From: Pantoea cypripedii
GTDB lineage: Bacteria > Pseudomonadota > Gammaproteobacteria > Enterobacterales > Enterobacteriaceae
Direction of reading: 5' to 3'
Assembly (NCBI RefSeq): GCF_011395035.1
Contig: NZ_CP024768.1
Location: forward strand, 3,031,978-3,095,977
Length of the DNA stretch: 64,000 bases
Both the position numbers and the translations under genes were made by a program. Shown one piece after another: positions 8,466-17,588 of this stretch. Each line of letters starts with the position of its first letter. The first letter of the stretch is position 1. The notes under the pieces are model-generated. The model did no database searches, had not been told where the DNA came from, and was given only the letters and a program-made list of their open reading frames with translations.

Positions 8466-9551
8466 TTACCAGCGCGGAACAGTGGAATGAACATCAGCAC
8501 ACTGCGCCCGCTGGCGCAGCAGGTGATCCATCAGCACGATCGCCATCATCGCTTCGGCAATCGGCACTGCACGGATACCTACGCAAGGATCGTGACGACC
8601 TTTGGTAATCATCTCAACTTCTTCGCCATCGCGGGTGATGGTTTTGCCCGGCACGGTGATGCTTGAGGTCGGTTTCATCGCCAGGTTGGCGCTGATGGTC
8701 TGGCCACTACTGATACCGCCGAGAATGCCGCCCGCATGGTTGCTCTGGAAACCATTGGCGCGGATTTCATCACGATGCTGGCTGCCACGCTGGTTAACCA
8801 CCGCGAAGCCGTCGCCAATTTCCACCCCTTTCACCGCATTGATGCTCATCAGCGCGTGCGCCAGATCCGCATCCAGGCGATCAAATACCGGCTCGCCCAG
8901 ACCCGGTGGCACGTTTTCCGCCATCACCGTCACTTTGGCACCGATGGAATCGCCTTCTTTTTTCAGCGCGCGCATCAGTTCATCCAGCGCTTCCAGTTTG
9001 TCAGCATCCGGGCAGAAGAACGGGTTTTCTTCCACGATGCTCCAGTCCTTCAGCTCGCAGGCCACATCGCCAATCTGTGCCAGATAGCCACGTACCTGAA
9101 TACCGTGCTTCATCTGCAGGTATTTTTTCGCGATGGCACCCGCCGCCACACGCATCGCCGTTTCGCGCGCCGAAGAACGGCCACCACCACGGTAATCGCG
9201 CAGGCCATATTTTTGTTCGTAGGTGTAATCCGCATGGCCAGGACGGAACAGGTCTTTAATGGCGCTGTAGTCCTGTGAACGCTGGTCGGTGTTCTCAATC
9301 AGCAGACCAATTGACGTCCCGGTGGTGACGCCTTCAAACACACCAGACAAAATTTTCACCTGGTCCGGCTCACGACGCTGCGTGGTATAGCGTGACGTAC
9401 CAGGACGACGACGATCCAGATCGTGCTGAATGTCCGCTTCGGTCAGTGGAATGCCGGGGGGCACGCCATCAACAATGCAGCCCAGCGCAATACCGTGCGA
9501 CTCGCCAAAAGTGGTAACGCGAAAAAATTGTCCGATGCTGTTTCCGGCCAT
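8466..9551 (-). CDS. aroC: Chorismate synthase
   Basis: AroC converts EPSP to chorismate using reduced FMN, the last common step of aromatic synthesis. The 361 residues equal the E. coli length. The family signatures are GESHGIALGCIVDGVPPG at the N-terminus, YRGGGRSSARETAMRVAAGA in the middle and NHAGGILGGISSGQ towards the end. It is flanked by prmB and mepA on the same strand. Confidence 0.97.
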   Translation of the reverse strand: MAGNSIGQFFRVTTFGESHGIALGCIVDGVPPGIPLTEADIQHDLDRRRPGTSRYTTQRREPDQVKILSGVFEGVTTGTSIGLLIENTDQRSQDYSAIKDLFRPGHADYTYEQKYGLRDYRGGGRSSARETAMRVAAGAIAKKYLQMKHGIQVRGYLAQIGDVACELKDWSIVEENPFFCPDADKLEALDELMRALKKEGDSIGAKVTVMAENVPPGLGEPVFDRLDADLAHALMSINAVKGVEIGDGFAVVNQRGSQHRDEIRANGFQSNHAGGILGGISSGQTISANLAMKPTSSITVPGKTITRDGEEVEMITKGRHDPCVGIRAVPIAEAMMAIVLMDHLLRQRAQCADVHSTVPRW

Positions 9552-9589
9552 GCTAATTCCTTGTTGCGGGCGAATATTCGCCCTCGTTT

Positions 9590-10522
9590 TTAGTCTTTGT
9601 AGAAAGAGAAGTGATGCTGAGCATCAACGATCTGCTGACGGGTCAGCATAAATACGCCGTCGCCACCGTTGTCAAACTCCAGCCAGGTAAAGGGCACATC
9701 GGGATATTGCTCGATCATATGCACCATGCTGTTACCCACTTCACAAATCAATACGCCCTGCTCGCTCAGGTAATCCGGCGCGCAGGCGAGGATGCGGCGC
9801 ACCAGCTTCAGGCCATCGCTGCCTGCCGCCAGGCCCAGCTCCGGCTCGTGGCGATATTCACCCGGCAGATCGTCCATATCTTCCGCATCGACGTACGGCG
9901 GGTTGGTGACGATCAGATCGTATTTCACGCCCGGCAGACCACGGAACAGATCGGCACGGATCGGCGTCACATGATTAAGCAAACCGTGTTCTTCAATATT
10001 ACGTTCCGCCACCGCCAGCGCGTCAGTGGAGATATCCACCGCGTCCACTTCGGCTTCCGGGAAAGCATAAGCACAGGCGATGGCGATGCAACCGCTGCCG
10101 GTACACATGTCGAGAATATGCGCAGGATTATCGCTAATCAGCCCGGCGAAACGGTTTTCAATCAATTCACCAATCGGTGAACGCGGCACCAGCACGCGCT
10201 CATCAACATAAAATTCGTGGCCGCAGAACCAGGCTTTATTGGTGAGATACGCTACCGGAATGCGCTCGTTCACGCGGCGAATCACACGCTCCACGATGCG
10301 ATGACGTTCGCTGGCCGTCAGGCGCGCATGGCGCATGTCTTCCGGGATATCAAGCGGCAGCCAGAGGGTGGGCAGGACCAGTTGTACCGCTTCGTCCCAG
10401 GGGTTGTCTGTGCCGTGGCCATACCAGATACCGGCCGCAGAGAAACGGCTGACAGCCCAGCGCAGCATATCCTGAATGGTGTGCAGTTCATTGACTGCCT
10501 CATCGACGAAAATTTTGTCCAC
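9590..10522 (-). CDS. prmB: Ribosomal protein uL3 N5-glutamine methyltransferase
   Basis: PrmB methylates a glutamine of ribosomal protein L3 using SAM and affects 50S assembly. The 310 residues equal E. coli. The SAM-binding loop is DMCTGSGCIAIACAYAFPEA and the glutamine-binding NPPY motif is in DLIVTNPPYVDAEDM. It lies upstream of aroC on the same strand and is divergent from smrB. Confidence 0.96.
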   Translation of the reverse strand: MDKIFVDEAVNELHTIQDMLRWAVSRFSAAGIWYGHGTDNPWDEAVQLVLPTLWLPLDIPEDMRHARLTASERHRIVERVIRRVNERIPVAYLTNKAWFCGHEFYVDERVLVPRSPIGELIENRFAGLISDNPAHILDMCTGSGCIAIACAYAFPEAEVDAVDISTDALAVAERNIEEHGLLNHVTPIRADLFRGLPGVKYDLIVTNPPYVDAEDMDDLPGEYRHEPELGLAAGSDGLKLVRRILACAPDYLSEQGVLICEVGNSMVHMIEQYPDVPFTWLEFDNGGDGVFMLTRQQIVDAQHHFSFYKD

Positions 10523-10681
10523 GTAGCCCTCCAGCAGGCCATAAAATCAATCGGCCGATAGTTTGCCACGAAGCCGGGCAGAATTCAGCGCGGCAAGGTG
10601 AAAAAGCTGACATTAGTTAACACTTAAAGGTAAGGTATGGCATCGGGTTCCCCCGCCATTTCTGATGATATTTATTGAGAC

Positions 10682-11230
10682 ATGAGTAAGAAGACGCCGC
10701 TAAGCCAGGACGATCAGGCGCTGTTTCGCCAGTTAATGAGCGGAACGCGCAAAATGAAACAGGACACCATCGTGCATAAACCGGTGGTGAAAACACGCGA
10801 AGTCCCGTTGAAAAGGTTGCTTTCCGAGCAGGCCGACAACAGCCATTACTTCTCTGATGAGTTTCAGCCTCTGCTGTCCAGTGACGGTCCGATGCGCTAC
10901 GTGCGCGCGGATGTCAGCCATTATGAGCTGAAAAAACTGCGGCGCGGCGACTATACCCCGGAAATTTTTCTCGATCTGCACGGCTTAACCCAGATGCAGG
11001 CCAAGCAGGAACTGGGCGCGCTGATTGCCGCCTGTCGTCGTGAGCATCTGTTTTGCGCCAGCGTGATGACCGGCCACGGCAAACACATCCTCAAGCAGCA
11101 AACGCCGCTGTGGCTGGCACAACATCCGTGGGTGATGGCATTTCATCAGGCACCGAAAATGTTTGGCGGCGACGCCGCGTTACTGGTGCTGATTGAAGTT
11201 GAAGAGTGGCAACCGCCAGAGCTGCCATAA
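10682..11230 (+). CDS. smrB: Ribosome rescue endonuclease SmrB
   Basis: SmrB (YfcN) cleaves mRNA between collided ribosomes so that stalled complexes can be rescued. The 182 residues compare with 183 in E. coli. The C-terminal Smr domain shows the hallmark LDLHGLTQMQAKQEL and MTGHGKHILK motifs; the basic N-terminal extension (about 90 residues) is the collided-ribosome-binding part in E. coli. It is divergent from prmB and convergent with sixA. Confidence 0.94.
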   Translation: MSKKTPLSQDDQALFRQLMSGTRKMKQDTIVHKPVVKTREVPLKRLLSEQADNSHYFSDEFQPLLSSDGPMRYVRADVSHYELKKLRRGDYTPEIFLDLHGLTQMQAKQELGALIAACRREHLFCASVMTGHGKHILKQQTPLWLAQHPWVMAFHQAPKMFGGDAALLVLIEVEEWQPPELP

Positions 11231-11237
11231 AGAATCA

Positions 11238-11255
11238 GGGCCGCACCAGCGGCCC
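11238..11255. terminator. Stem-loop between smrB and sixA
   Basis: GGGCCGC-acca-GCGGCCC forms a 7-bp GC stem in the 34-bp gap between the converging genes. There is no clear T-tract on either side, so termination is inferred from position only. Confidence 0.45.
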
Positions 11256-11264
11256 ACGGCGGGA

Positions 11265-11747
11265 TTACATCGCTTTAGCCAGTTTGGATGGACTGACCTG
11301 CCACTCCAGCTTACCTTCACAGGCTGCCGGGTCAAAATTGACGCAGGCAATCGCCGAGGTAGCAAACATCGGTGGTGTTTCCTGCGGGCAGAGTTCAGAA
11401 ACCAGATATCCCACCAGCGGCAGATGCGAAATCACCAGTACCGATTTCACCCCTTCGTTCGCCAGCGTCTGCAAATAGCAGGCCACCAGCCCCGGATCGC
11501 CCCCTGGCGTCAGCTCTGGCAACACGTCCTGCTCTGCCGGCAGAGGCAGAGCTTCGCGTACCGTTGCGAGGGTTTGCCCGGCACGCAGATAGGGGCTGAC
11601 CAGCACCCGTTCGATATCCAGCGCCTGGCCGTTAAGCCAGCTCGCCATCTGGCGTGATTCGTCACATCCACAAATCGTGAGTGGCCTGACTGAATCACTT
11701 GCTGCTTCCAGAGCCGCATCGCCATGACGCATGATAAAAACTTGCAT
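11265..11747 (-). CDS. sixA: Phosphohistidine phosphatase SixA
   Basis: SixA removes phosphate from histidines of phosphotransfer proteins (ArcB and NPr in E. coli). It is 160 residues (E. coli 161). It opens with the RHG motif (MQVFIMRHGDAALEA), and the second catalytic histidine is in VLVISHLPLVGYL. The start at 11747 places the RHG motif at residue 7-9 as in the family; a longer frame to 11894 adds unrelated residues. Confidence 0.93.
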   Translation of the reverse strand: MQVFIMRHGDAALEAASDSVRPLTICGCDESRQMASWLNGQALDIERVLVSPYLRAGQTLATVREALPLPAEQDVLPELTPGGDPGLVACYLQTLANEGVKSVLVISHLPLVGYLVSELCPQETPPMFATSAIACVNFDPAACEGKLEWQVSPSKLAKAM

Positions 11748-11942
11748 AAAGCACCGCTGTTGTTTGTCGATATCGTCCGGTACCACAGCACCAGACGCTT
11801 CATTCTGCGAATGAACGCTGTGTTTTACCGCAATGGCTTCAGTATAGTCAACCGGTTGTTTATTAAATAAGCATATCTCGGAATGCTGCTGCATAAGCCA
11901 TTTCTTAGCATGCTATCTAACCCGCTGAATCTGTAAGCCTAT

Positions 11943-14072
11943 TCAAATTTGTGCAGAAATGTAAAATTTCGTTTGTTGTTGTAGCGCCGTCATCAGGGCG
12001 TCACAAGGGGTGAAACGATCGCCATGACGCTGCATTAAAGCATTTAATGTATTGACCATCTCCCCGGCCCCGCGTTGATCCATATAATGGAAAGGCCCGC
12101 CAAGAAAGGGGGGAAAACCGATACCGAACACGGCAGCAATATCACCGTCGCGCGCGCTACGGATCACCCCTTCATCCAGACAGCGCGCGGCCTCGTTCAG
12201 CATCATCATCACGCAGCGCGTTGCAATTTGCAGCTCGCTCTGCTGCGCCTGCGGTTTAATCCCCAGCAAACGGTAAATCGACACATCGGCTTTCCGCTTC
12301 GTCGGCCAGCGGCTGCGCAGGTATAAATAGAAACCTTTGCCGTTCTTACGCCCTTTGCGATCGTCGGCGAGAATCTTCCCAACCGCTTCCGGGGCGCTGA
12401 AACGTTCACCATATGCCTGTTGCAAAATCGGGCTGATTTTACTGCCGACGTCGATACCCACTTCATCCAGCAGTTGTAACGGACCCACCGGAAAACCGAA
12501 CTTCACCAGCGCACGATCAATATGCTCAATCGGCTCACCTTCCAGCAGGCAACGTATCGCTTCATTTATATAGGGCGCAAGAATGCGGTTGACGTAGAAA
12601 CCCGGCTGGTCCGCCACCACCACCGCGGTTTTACCCAGCTCACGTGCCAGTTGCACCGTAGTCGCCAGCGTCTGCGCCGAGGTGCCACTATGGGGAATCA
12701 CCTCCACCAGCGGCATTTTATCCACCGGGCTGAAGAAATGCAGGCCGATAACGTTTTCCGGGCGCTGCGCATTGGCCGCAATAGCGCTAATCGGCAGCGA
12801 TGAGGTGTTGGAAGCAAAAACGGTATGCGGCTGACAATGGGACTCAATTTCTGCCACCATTTGCTGCTTCAGCGCCAAATCTTCAAATACCGCCTCAATC
12901 ACCAGATCGCGCCGGGCGAAGCCCTGATAATCCTGGCTGCCACTGATCAACGCCATCTGCTGCTGACGCTGGGCAGCATTGATCTGCCGCCGCTTCAGCC
13001 GCTGCGTCAGCCGATCCCAACTGTACTGCAACGCATGGTTGATGCCGCTGAGATTGATATCGCGGATACGTACCGGCAATCCGGCATTGAGCGCCGTCAC
13101 GCTGGCGATACCCCCGCCCATCAGACCGCCACCTAATACGCCGATATGCGTTAACTCATGCGGAGCGGCATCGGCAAAGGCTTCTTTCTTCATCGCCGTG
13201 GAGGCAAAGAACAGGCCACGTAGCGCGGCGGATTCACTGGTCATCGCCAGTTGACCAAAAGCACGCGCTTCGGCTTCATGGCCGGCACTGCTGCCCTGCT
13301 CCAGCCCGGTGCGCACCACCTGCAAAATACGATCGGCAGCCGGATAGTTGCCGTGGGTTTTGCTGTCGGTTTGACGTTTTGCCAGCGCGAACAACAGATG
13401 TCTGGCGATCGGCCCCTGCATCAGGCGGTCGCGGCACGGCAGCGTTCGCAAAGTCTTTTTACCCTGCAATACCCGCGCAACGGCCGTTTCCAGCAGAATG
13501 GATTGCGGCACCGCATCATCCACTATCCCCAGTTTCAATGCCTGCTTTGCCCGCAGCTGTTTGCCGGTCAGGATCAATGGCAGCGCCTGCTGCACCCCAA
13601 TCAACCGTGGCAGCCGTTGCGTGCCTCCGGAGCCCGGCAATAAGCCCAGCTGGACTTCCGGCAGGCCAAGACGGGTTTTGTCATCGAGCGAACAGATACG
13701 CGCGTCGCATGCCAGCGCCAGTTCCAGGCCACCGCCGAGACAGGCACCGTGAATCGCCGCCACCACCGGGAAAGGCAGCGCGGCAATGATCGCCATCACT
13801 TCCTGCCCCTGGCGTGCCAGGGCCTCGGCTTCTTCGGCAGTCGTACATCTGTCAATCATGCTGATATCCGCCCCGGCGATAAAGTTATCGCGTTTGCAGG
13901 AGATTAACACCAGCCCCGCCAGCTGCGGATCGCGCCGCGCTTCAGCCAGCACCGCCATAATCTGCGGCACAAACTCCGCCTTCAGGGTGTTCATCTTTTC
14001 ACCCGGTACATCGATGGTGATCACACCGATATGGTCGAGGCGCATGTGCAGGTGGAATGCGGAATCACTCAT
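11943..14072 (-). CDS. fadJ: Fatty acid oxidation complex subunit alpha FadJ
   Basis: FadJ carries enoyl-CoA hydratase, 3-hydroxyacyl-CoA dehydrogenase and epimerase activities of the FadIJ complex, used for beta-oxidation, notably anaerobically. The 709 residues compare with 714 in E. coli. The hydratase domain (residues 1-190; AAIHGACLGGGLELALACDARI) is followed by the NAD-binding fold (IGVLGGGLMGGGIASV) and the dehydrogenase domain. The start codon overlaps the fadI stop (TAATG), showing translational coupling. Confidence 0.96.
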   Translation of the reverse strand: MSDSAFHLHMRLDHIGVITIDVPGEKMNTLKAEFVPQIMAVLAEARRDPQLAGLVLISCKRDNFIAGADISMIDRCTTAEEAEALARQGQEVMAIIAALPFPVVAAIHGACLGGGLELALACDARICSLDDKTRLGLPEVQLGLLPGSGGTQRLPRLIGVQQALPLILTGKQLRAKQALKLGIVDDAVPQSILLETAVARVLQGKKTLRTLPCRDRLMQGPIARHLLFALAKRQTDSKTHGNYPAADRILQVVRTGLEQGSSAGHEAEARAFGQLAMTSESAALRGLFFASTAMKKEAFADAAPHELTHIGVLGGGLMGGGIASVTALNAGLPVRIRDINLSGINHALQYSWDRLTQRLKRRQINAAQRQQQMALISGSQDYQGFARRDLVIEAVFEDLALKQQMVAEIESHCQPHTVFASNTSSLPISAIAANAQRPENVIGLHFFSPVDKMPLVEVIPHSGTSAQTLATTVQLARELGKTAVVVADQPGFYVNRILAPYINEAIRCLLEGEPIEHIDRALVKFGFPVGPLQLLDEVGIDVGSKISPILQQAYGERFSAPEAVGKILADDRKGRKNGKGFYLYLRSRWPTKRKADVSIYRLLGIKPQAQQSELQIATRCVMMMLNEAARCLDEGVIRSARDGDIAAVFGIGFPPFLGGPFHYMDQRGAGEMVNTLNALMQRHGDRFTPCDALMTALQQQTKFYISAQI

Positions 14073-15385
14073 TATTCGGCCTCCAGTACCATCGCTGTCC
14101 CTAATCCACCCGCTGCACAGGCGGTGACCAGGCCCAGCCCGCCACCGCGCCGCCGCAGTTCCTGTAAAGTCTGGGTGATCATACGCGCACCGGTGGCGGC
14201 AAAAGGATGCCCATAAGCGATCGAGCCGCCCAGCACGTTGAATCGTTCTTCATTTACTTCGCCGAGGGCGTGTGGGCGGTTCAGCACCTCACGCGCAAAA
14301 CGCTCATCATTGAACATTTTCAGATTTGCCAGCGTCTGTGCCGCAAAGGCTTCGTGCATATCAATTAAGGTCAGGTCGCTCAGGCTAACGCCTGCGCGCT
14401 CCAGTGCCAGCGGCGAGGCATACGCCGGTCCCAACAGCATATCCTGCCAGACATCAATAGCGCTAAAGGCATAGCTGCGCAGATAGCCCAGCGGCGTGAT
14501 GCCCAGCTCGCGGGCGCGGCCTTCACGCATCAGGATCACCGCCGCCGCACCATCGGTTAATGGCGTGCTGTTGGCCGCGGTCACCGTGCCGTGGCGACGA
14601 TCAAATGCCGGACGTAACCGGGCATAATCCGCCGCACTGGCGTTGAAACGCACGTTGTTGTCCTGCTCGACCGGTGCTTTCCACGGTGGCACAAAGGCGG
14701 GCATCACTTCCTGCGCCAGCACCCCCGATTCCCAGGCGCGCGCCGCACGCTGGTGTGAACGCAGCGCTAACGCATCCTGTTGTTCACGGGTGATGCCGTG
14801 CGATTTTGCCATCTGCTCCGCAGTGTCGCCCATGCGCAGGCCGGTGGAGTACTCCGCGACGGCAGGTGGCACCGGCAGCAGGTCACGCGGACGCAGGCGA
14901 CGCAGAATCTGTAATTTCTGGCTGAAGCGGCGTGCCTTGTTGAGATCAACCAGCGCCCGCGCCAGGGTTTTGCTGACACCAATCGGCAACACGGATGAGG
15001 AATCAGCCCCGCCAGCAATCCCGGCATCGATGCTGCCCGCCATCAGGCTTTCCGCCACATTCGCCACCGCCTGGAAGCTGGTGGCGCAGGCACGGCTGAC
15101 GCTGTAAGCATCGGTGTGCACACTCAGGCCGCTGCTCAGCACGATTTCACGGGCGATATTCGGGGCCTCCGGCATCTGCACCACCTGGCCAAACACCAAT
15201 TGATCGATGACGTCTATCGGCAGTTCACTGCGCGCCATGAGTTCACTCACCACCATGCGCCCCAGTTCCAGCGCCGGAATGCCATGGAAGTCACTCGCCT
15301 GGCGGGCAAAAGGAGTACGGAGTCCGTGGGTTATGGCGATGCGTTCGCCCTGACGCGTCAGCAGCGGCTGCGCTTTGCTCATCAA
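14072..15385 (-). CDS. fadI: Acetyl-CoA acyltransferase FadI
   Basis: FadI is the thiolase of the FadIJ complex, cleaving 3-ketoacyl-CoA to acetyl-CoA. The 437 residues compare with 436 in E. coli. The nucleophilic cysteine is in SVSRACATSFQAVANVAESL, the histidine in GGSIAYGHPFAATGARM and the second cysteine in LVTACAAGGLG. It is the first gene of fadIJ. A FadR-like site lies 38 bp upstream of its start. Confidence 0.96.
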   Translation of the reverse strand: MMSKAQPLLTRQGERIAITHGLRTPFARQASDFHGIPALELGRMVVSELMARSELPIDVIDQLVFGQVVQMPEAPNIAREIVLSSGLSVHTDAYSVSRACATSFQAVANVAESLMAGSIDAGIAGGADSSSVLPIGVSKTLARALVDLNKARRFSQKLQILRRLRPRDLLPVPPAVAEYSTGLRMGDTAEQMAKSHGITREQQDALALRSHQRAARAWESGVLAQEVMPAFVPPWKAPVEQDNNVRFNASAADYARLRPAFDRRHGTVTAANSTPLTDGAAAVILMREGRARELGITPLGYLRSYAFSAIDVWQDMLLGPAYASPLALERAGVSLSDLTLIDMHEAFAAQTLANLKMFNDERFAREVLNRPHALGEVNEERFNVLGGSIAYGHPFAATGARMITQTLQELRRRGGGLGLVTACAAGGLGTAMVLEAE

Positions 15386-15422
15386 CTGTCACCTGTGCTA
15401 TTTGACCGGGGCGTCATTGCCC

Positions 15423-15439
15423 AAAGAGGTCTGACCTGA
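15423..15439 (-). promoter_or_regulatory. FadR-like operator in front of fadIJ
   Basis: On the minus strand the bases read TCAGGTCAGACCTCTTT, close to the FadR consensus WCTGGTCnGACnTGTT with two mismatches in the conserved positions. The fadIJ operon is FadR-repressed in E. coli, and the position just upstream of fadI fits repression. Confidence 0.55.
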
Positions 15440-15512
15440 TCATCAGTGTTAACCAGGAGCGTGTAAGTCGCCAATATGCAGAGAGAAAAAGTGCGAGGAG
15501 AAACACGAAATT

Positions 15513-15542
15513 GAAAAACGCTGCCGGAACGGTGTCCGGCAG
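15513..15542 (-). terminator. Terminator after yfcZ
   Basis: CTGCCGGAacggtgTCCGGCAG forms an 8-bp stem 11 bp after the yfcZ stop. On the minus strand it is followed by CGTTTTT, a standard Rho-independent terminator. Confidence 0.8.
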
Positions 15543-15553
15543 ACGAGGGAGGA

Positions 15554-15850
15554 TTAACGCAGGCCGAGCTGGAAGATCAGTGCTTCTGCCTGGCAGGCAA
15601 AGGTGAAATCAATATTCAGGCGCACACCGGCGGCTTCTTCAACAAAGCGTGAGCGGATATCGCAGGGATCGGATTCGACCTGGCGCGCCCGATCAGTTAA
15701 ATGTTTGAGCATCGCTTCCGCCGCGTGGCGGTCAGCAAACAAGCCGGACCAGCTTGCAGCGCAGTCGGTGTTATCCATGACGGTGCCAACATCCACACAG
15801 CAGCAGGCTGCTGTCTCGTTCGCACTACAGTTTTTAATGGCATCAGTCAT
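15554..15850 (-). CDS. yfcZ: YfcZ/YiiS family protein
   Basis: A 98-residue cytoplasmic protein with the cysteine-rich opening ETAACCCVDVGTVMDNTDC typical of YfcZ/YiiS. No function is established. It lies between fadI and fadL as in E. coli. The start at 15850 is supported by a GGAGAAGAC ribosome binding region; upstream in-frame codons to 15934 do not resemble the family. Confidence 0.88.
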   Translation of the reverse strand: MTDAIKNCSANETAACCCVDVGTVMDNTDCAASWSGLFADRHAAEAMLKHLTDRARQVESDPCDIRSRFVEEAAGVRLNIDFTFACQAEALIFQLGLR

Positions 15851-16082
15851 CGTCTTCTCCTGATGATAAAACAGACAAAAAGGGATTATTTCTGCCTCAA
15901 AGTGTACGCCTGATACCCCACCATCGCCACGCACAGCCTGCTAAGTGACGAATATCACACTATAAATTGATCCAGAACAAATTTGACTCGCTATGCTGAA
16001 AGCTGATGGCAAAGATTTTGTTAAGCAGATCTGATTTTATCGATCAAACTGGAAATATTTTAAAAACATTATTGCAACAATG

Positions 16083-16099
16083 ACACAGGTCCGACCTAT
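16083..16099 (+). promoter_or_regulatory. FadR operator 1 of fadL
   Basis: ACACAGGTCCGACCTAT keeps the GGTCCGACCT core of the FadR site. With the second copy 25 bp further on it reproduces the two-operator layout known upstream of E. coli fadL. Confidence 0.65.
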
Positions 16100-16107
16100 A
16101 CTCGTCG

Positions 16108-16124
16108 CACTGGTCTGATATGTG
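16108..16124 (+). promoter_or_regulatory. FadR operator 2 of fadL
   Basis: CACTGGTCTGATATGTG matches the FadR consensus AnCTGGTCnGAnnTGTT well. It lies 85 bp upstream of the fadL start, in a position to repress when FadR is free of acyl-CoA. Confidence 0.7.
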
Positions 16125-16208
16125 TCTTTGTCGTCAGTCCCTACAATCCGCCGTCCCTTGTTACGCGATGTAACAACGTTCAATAATAATTCATATGAGG
16201 TTGTGGTC

Positions 16209-17489
16209 ATGAACCATAAGAACCTGTTTGCAAAGTCGGCTGTGGCAGCTGCAGTGGCGCTCGTCTCTTCTCATGTTTACGCAGCGGGCTTTCAACTTAA
16301 CGAATTTTCAGCAATTGGTTTAGGTCGTGCATATTCTGGTGAAGGAGCAATGGGGGATACCGCCGCCTCCGCCAGCCGTAACCCGGCAACCATGGCATTG
16401 ATGGATCGTCCTGAATTTTCCATCGGCGCGGTTTATATTGATCCCGACGTAAATATCAGCGGCACCAGCCCTACCGGCCGCAGCCTTGATGCTAAAAATA
16501 TCGCACCTAATCAGTGGATCCCCAATATCCACTACGTTCATCCCATCAATGATCAATGGTGGGTGGGCGCTTCCGTGACCTCTAACTACGGACTGGCAAC
16601 CGAATTTAATAACGGTTATACCGCAGGCGGTTATGGCGGTACTACCGATCTGACGACCGGCAACTTTAACCTCAGCACGGCTTATCGCCTGAATGAACAT
16701 TTCAGTTTCGGTGTCGGTTTTGATGCGGTATATGCCAAAGCCAAAATCGAACGTTACGCCGGTGAATCGGGTGCCGCACTCGGTATTCCTGCTGATACAC
16801 AAATCGCCCGCCTGAAAGGCAACGAATGGGGCTATGGCTGGAATGCCGGTATTTTGTATGAAGTGGATAAAAATAACCGCTTTGGCTTTACCTATCGCTC
16901 TGAAGTAAAAATCGACTTCGACGGCGAATATAAAAGTAACCTGCCGACATACGTTAACCCGATCAACCAGGCAATGGGTTTAGGTCTGCCATATGCCACC
17001 GGTGGATCGACTATTCCGGGTTCTCTGACGTTGAATCTGCCGGAAATGTGGGAAGTGTCTGGCTGGCATAAAGTGGCACCACAATGGGCGGTTCACTACA
17101 GCCTGACCTACACCAGCTGGAGCCAGTTCCAGGAGCTGAAAGCCACTAACAATGGTCAGACCCTGTTCTACAAAGATGAAGGCTTCCACGATGCCTACCG
17201 CATCGCGCTGGGTACCACTTACTTCTACGATGATAACTGGACCTTCCGTGGCGGTATCGCCTTTGATGACAGCCCGGTTCCGGCCGATAAACGCTCCATC
17301 TCCATTCCTGACCAGGATCGTCTGTGGCTGAGCGCCGGTGCGTCTTATGCCTTCAATAAGGATGCGTCAGTGGATGTGGGTGTTTCTTATATGCACGGCC
17401 AGAACGTGACCATCAAAGAAGGTAATTACACCTTTAGATCTGAAGGTAAAGCGATGCTGTATGCGGCGGGCTTTAACTATAAGTTCTGA
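16209..17489 (+). CDS. fadL: Long-chain fatty acid outer membrane transporter FadL
   Basis: FadL is an outer-membrane beta-barrel that carries long-chain fatty acids (and serves as a phage receptor in some hosts). The 426-residue precursor has a signal peptide (SAVAAAVALVSSHVYA) and a mature N-terminus AGFQLNEFSAIGLGRAYSGE followed by the NPA motif (ASASRNPATMAL), which forms the plug. The C-terminal residue is phenylalanine, as needed for barrel assembly. The start at 16209 has ATGAGG 8 bp upstream. Two FadR sites precede it. E. coli FadL is slightly longer (446). Confidence 0.95.
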   Translation: MNHKNLFAKSAVAAAVALVSSHVYAAGFQLNEFSAIGLGRAYSGEGAMGDTAASASRNPATMALMDRPEFSIGAVYIDPDVNISGTSPTGRSLDAKNIAPNQWIPNIHYVHPINDQWWVGASVTSNYGLATEFNNGYTAGGYGGTTDLTTGNFNLSTAYRLNEHFSFGVGFDAVYAKAKIERYAGESGAALGIPADTQIARLKGNEWGYGWNAGILYEVDKNNRFGFTYRSEVKIDFDGEYKSNLPTYVNPINQAMGLGLPYATGGSTIPGSLTLNLPEMWEVSGWHKVAPQWAVHYSLTYTSWSQFQELKATNNGQTLFYKDEGFHDAYRIALGTTYFYDDNWTFRGGIAFDDSPVPADKRSISIPDQDRLWLSAGASYAFNKDASVDVGVSYMHGQNVTIKEGNYTFRSEGKAMLYAAGFNYKF

Positions 17490-17495
17490 TGTGTT

Positions 17496-17551
17496 CAGGT
17501 GCGCATGAATGCGCACCCTACAGATGTAGGGTCGCCATTAATGGCGACCTG
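17496..17551. repeat. Paired palindromic repeats (back-to-back hairpins)
   Basis: Two hairpins stand back to back with a 4-bp gap: CAGGTGCGCATgaATGCGCACCcTAC, then GTAGGGTCGCCATtaATGGCGACCTG. The GTAGGGT/AGGTGCGC type resembles dispersed REP-like elements and is related in core to the terminator hairpin at 47136. It begins 7 bp after the fadL stop. Confidence 0.7.
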
Positions 17552-17552
17552 A

Positions 17553-17583
17553 AAAAAAGGCGGCTGAATCAGCCGCCTTTCTT
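17553..17583. terminator. Bidirectional terminator fadL/mlaA
   Basis: AAAGGCGGCT-gaat... AGCCGCCTTT forms a strong stem with A-tract before and T-tract after. It can end both fadL and the mlaA operon. Confidence 0.85.
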
Positions 17584-17588
17584 ATTAT

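Noticed and set aside
8602..9278. Long open frames opposite aroC and other GC-rich genes
   Set aside because: They lie antisense to well-conserved genes and reflect codon bias of the opposite strand.
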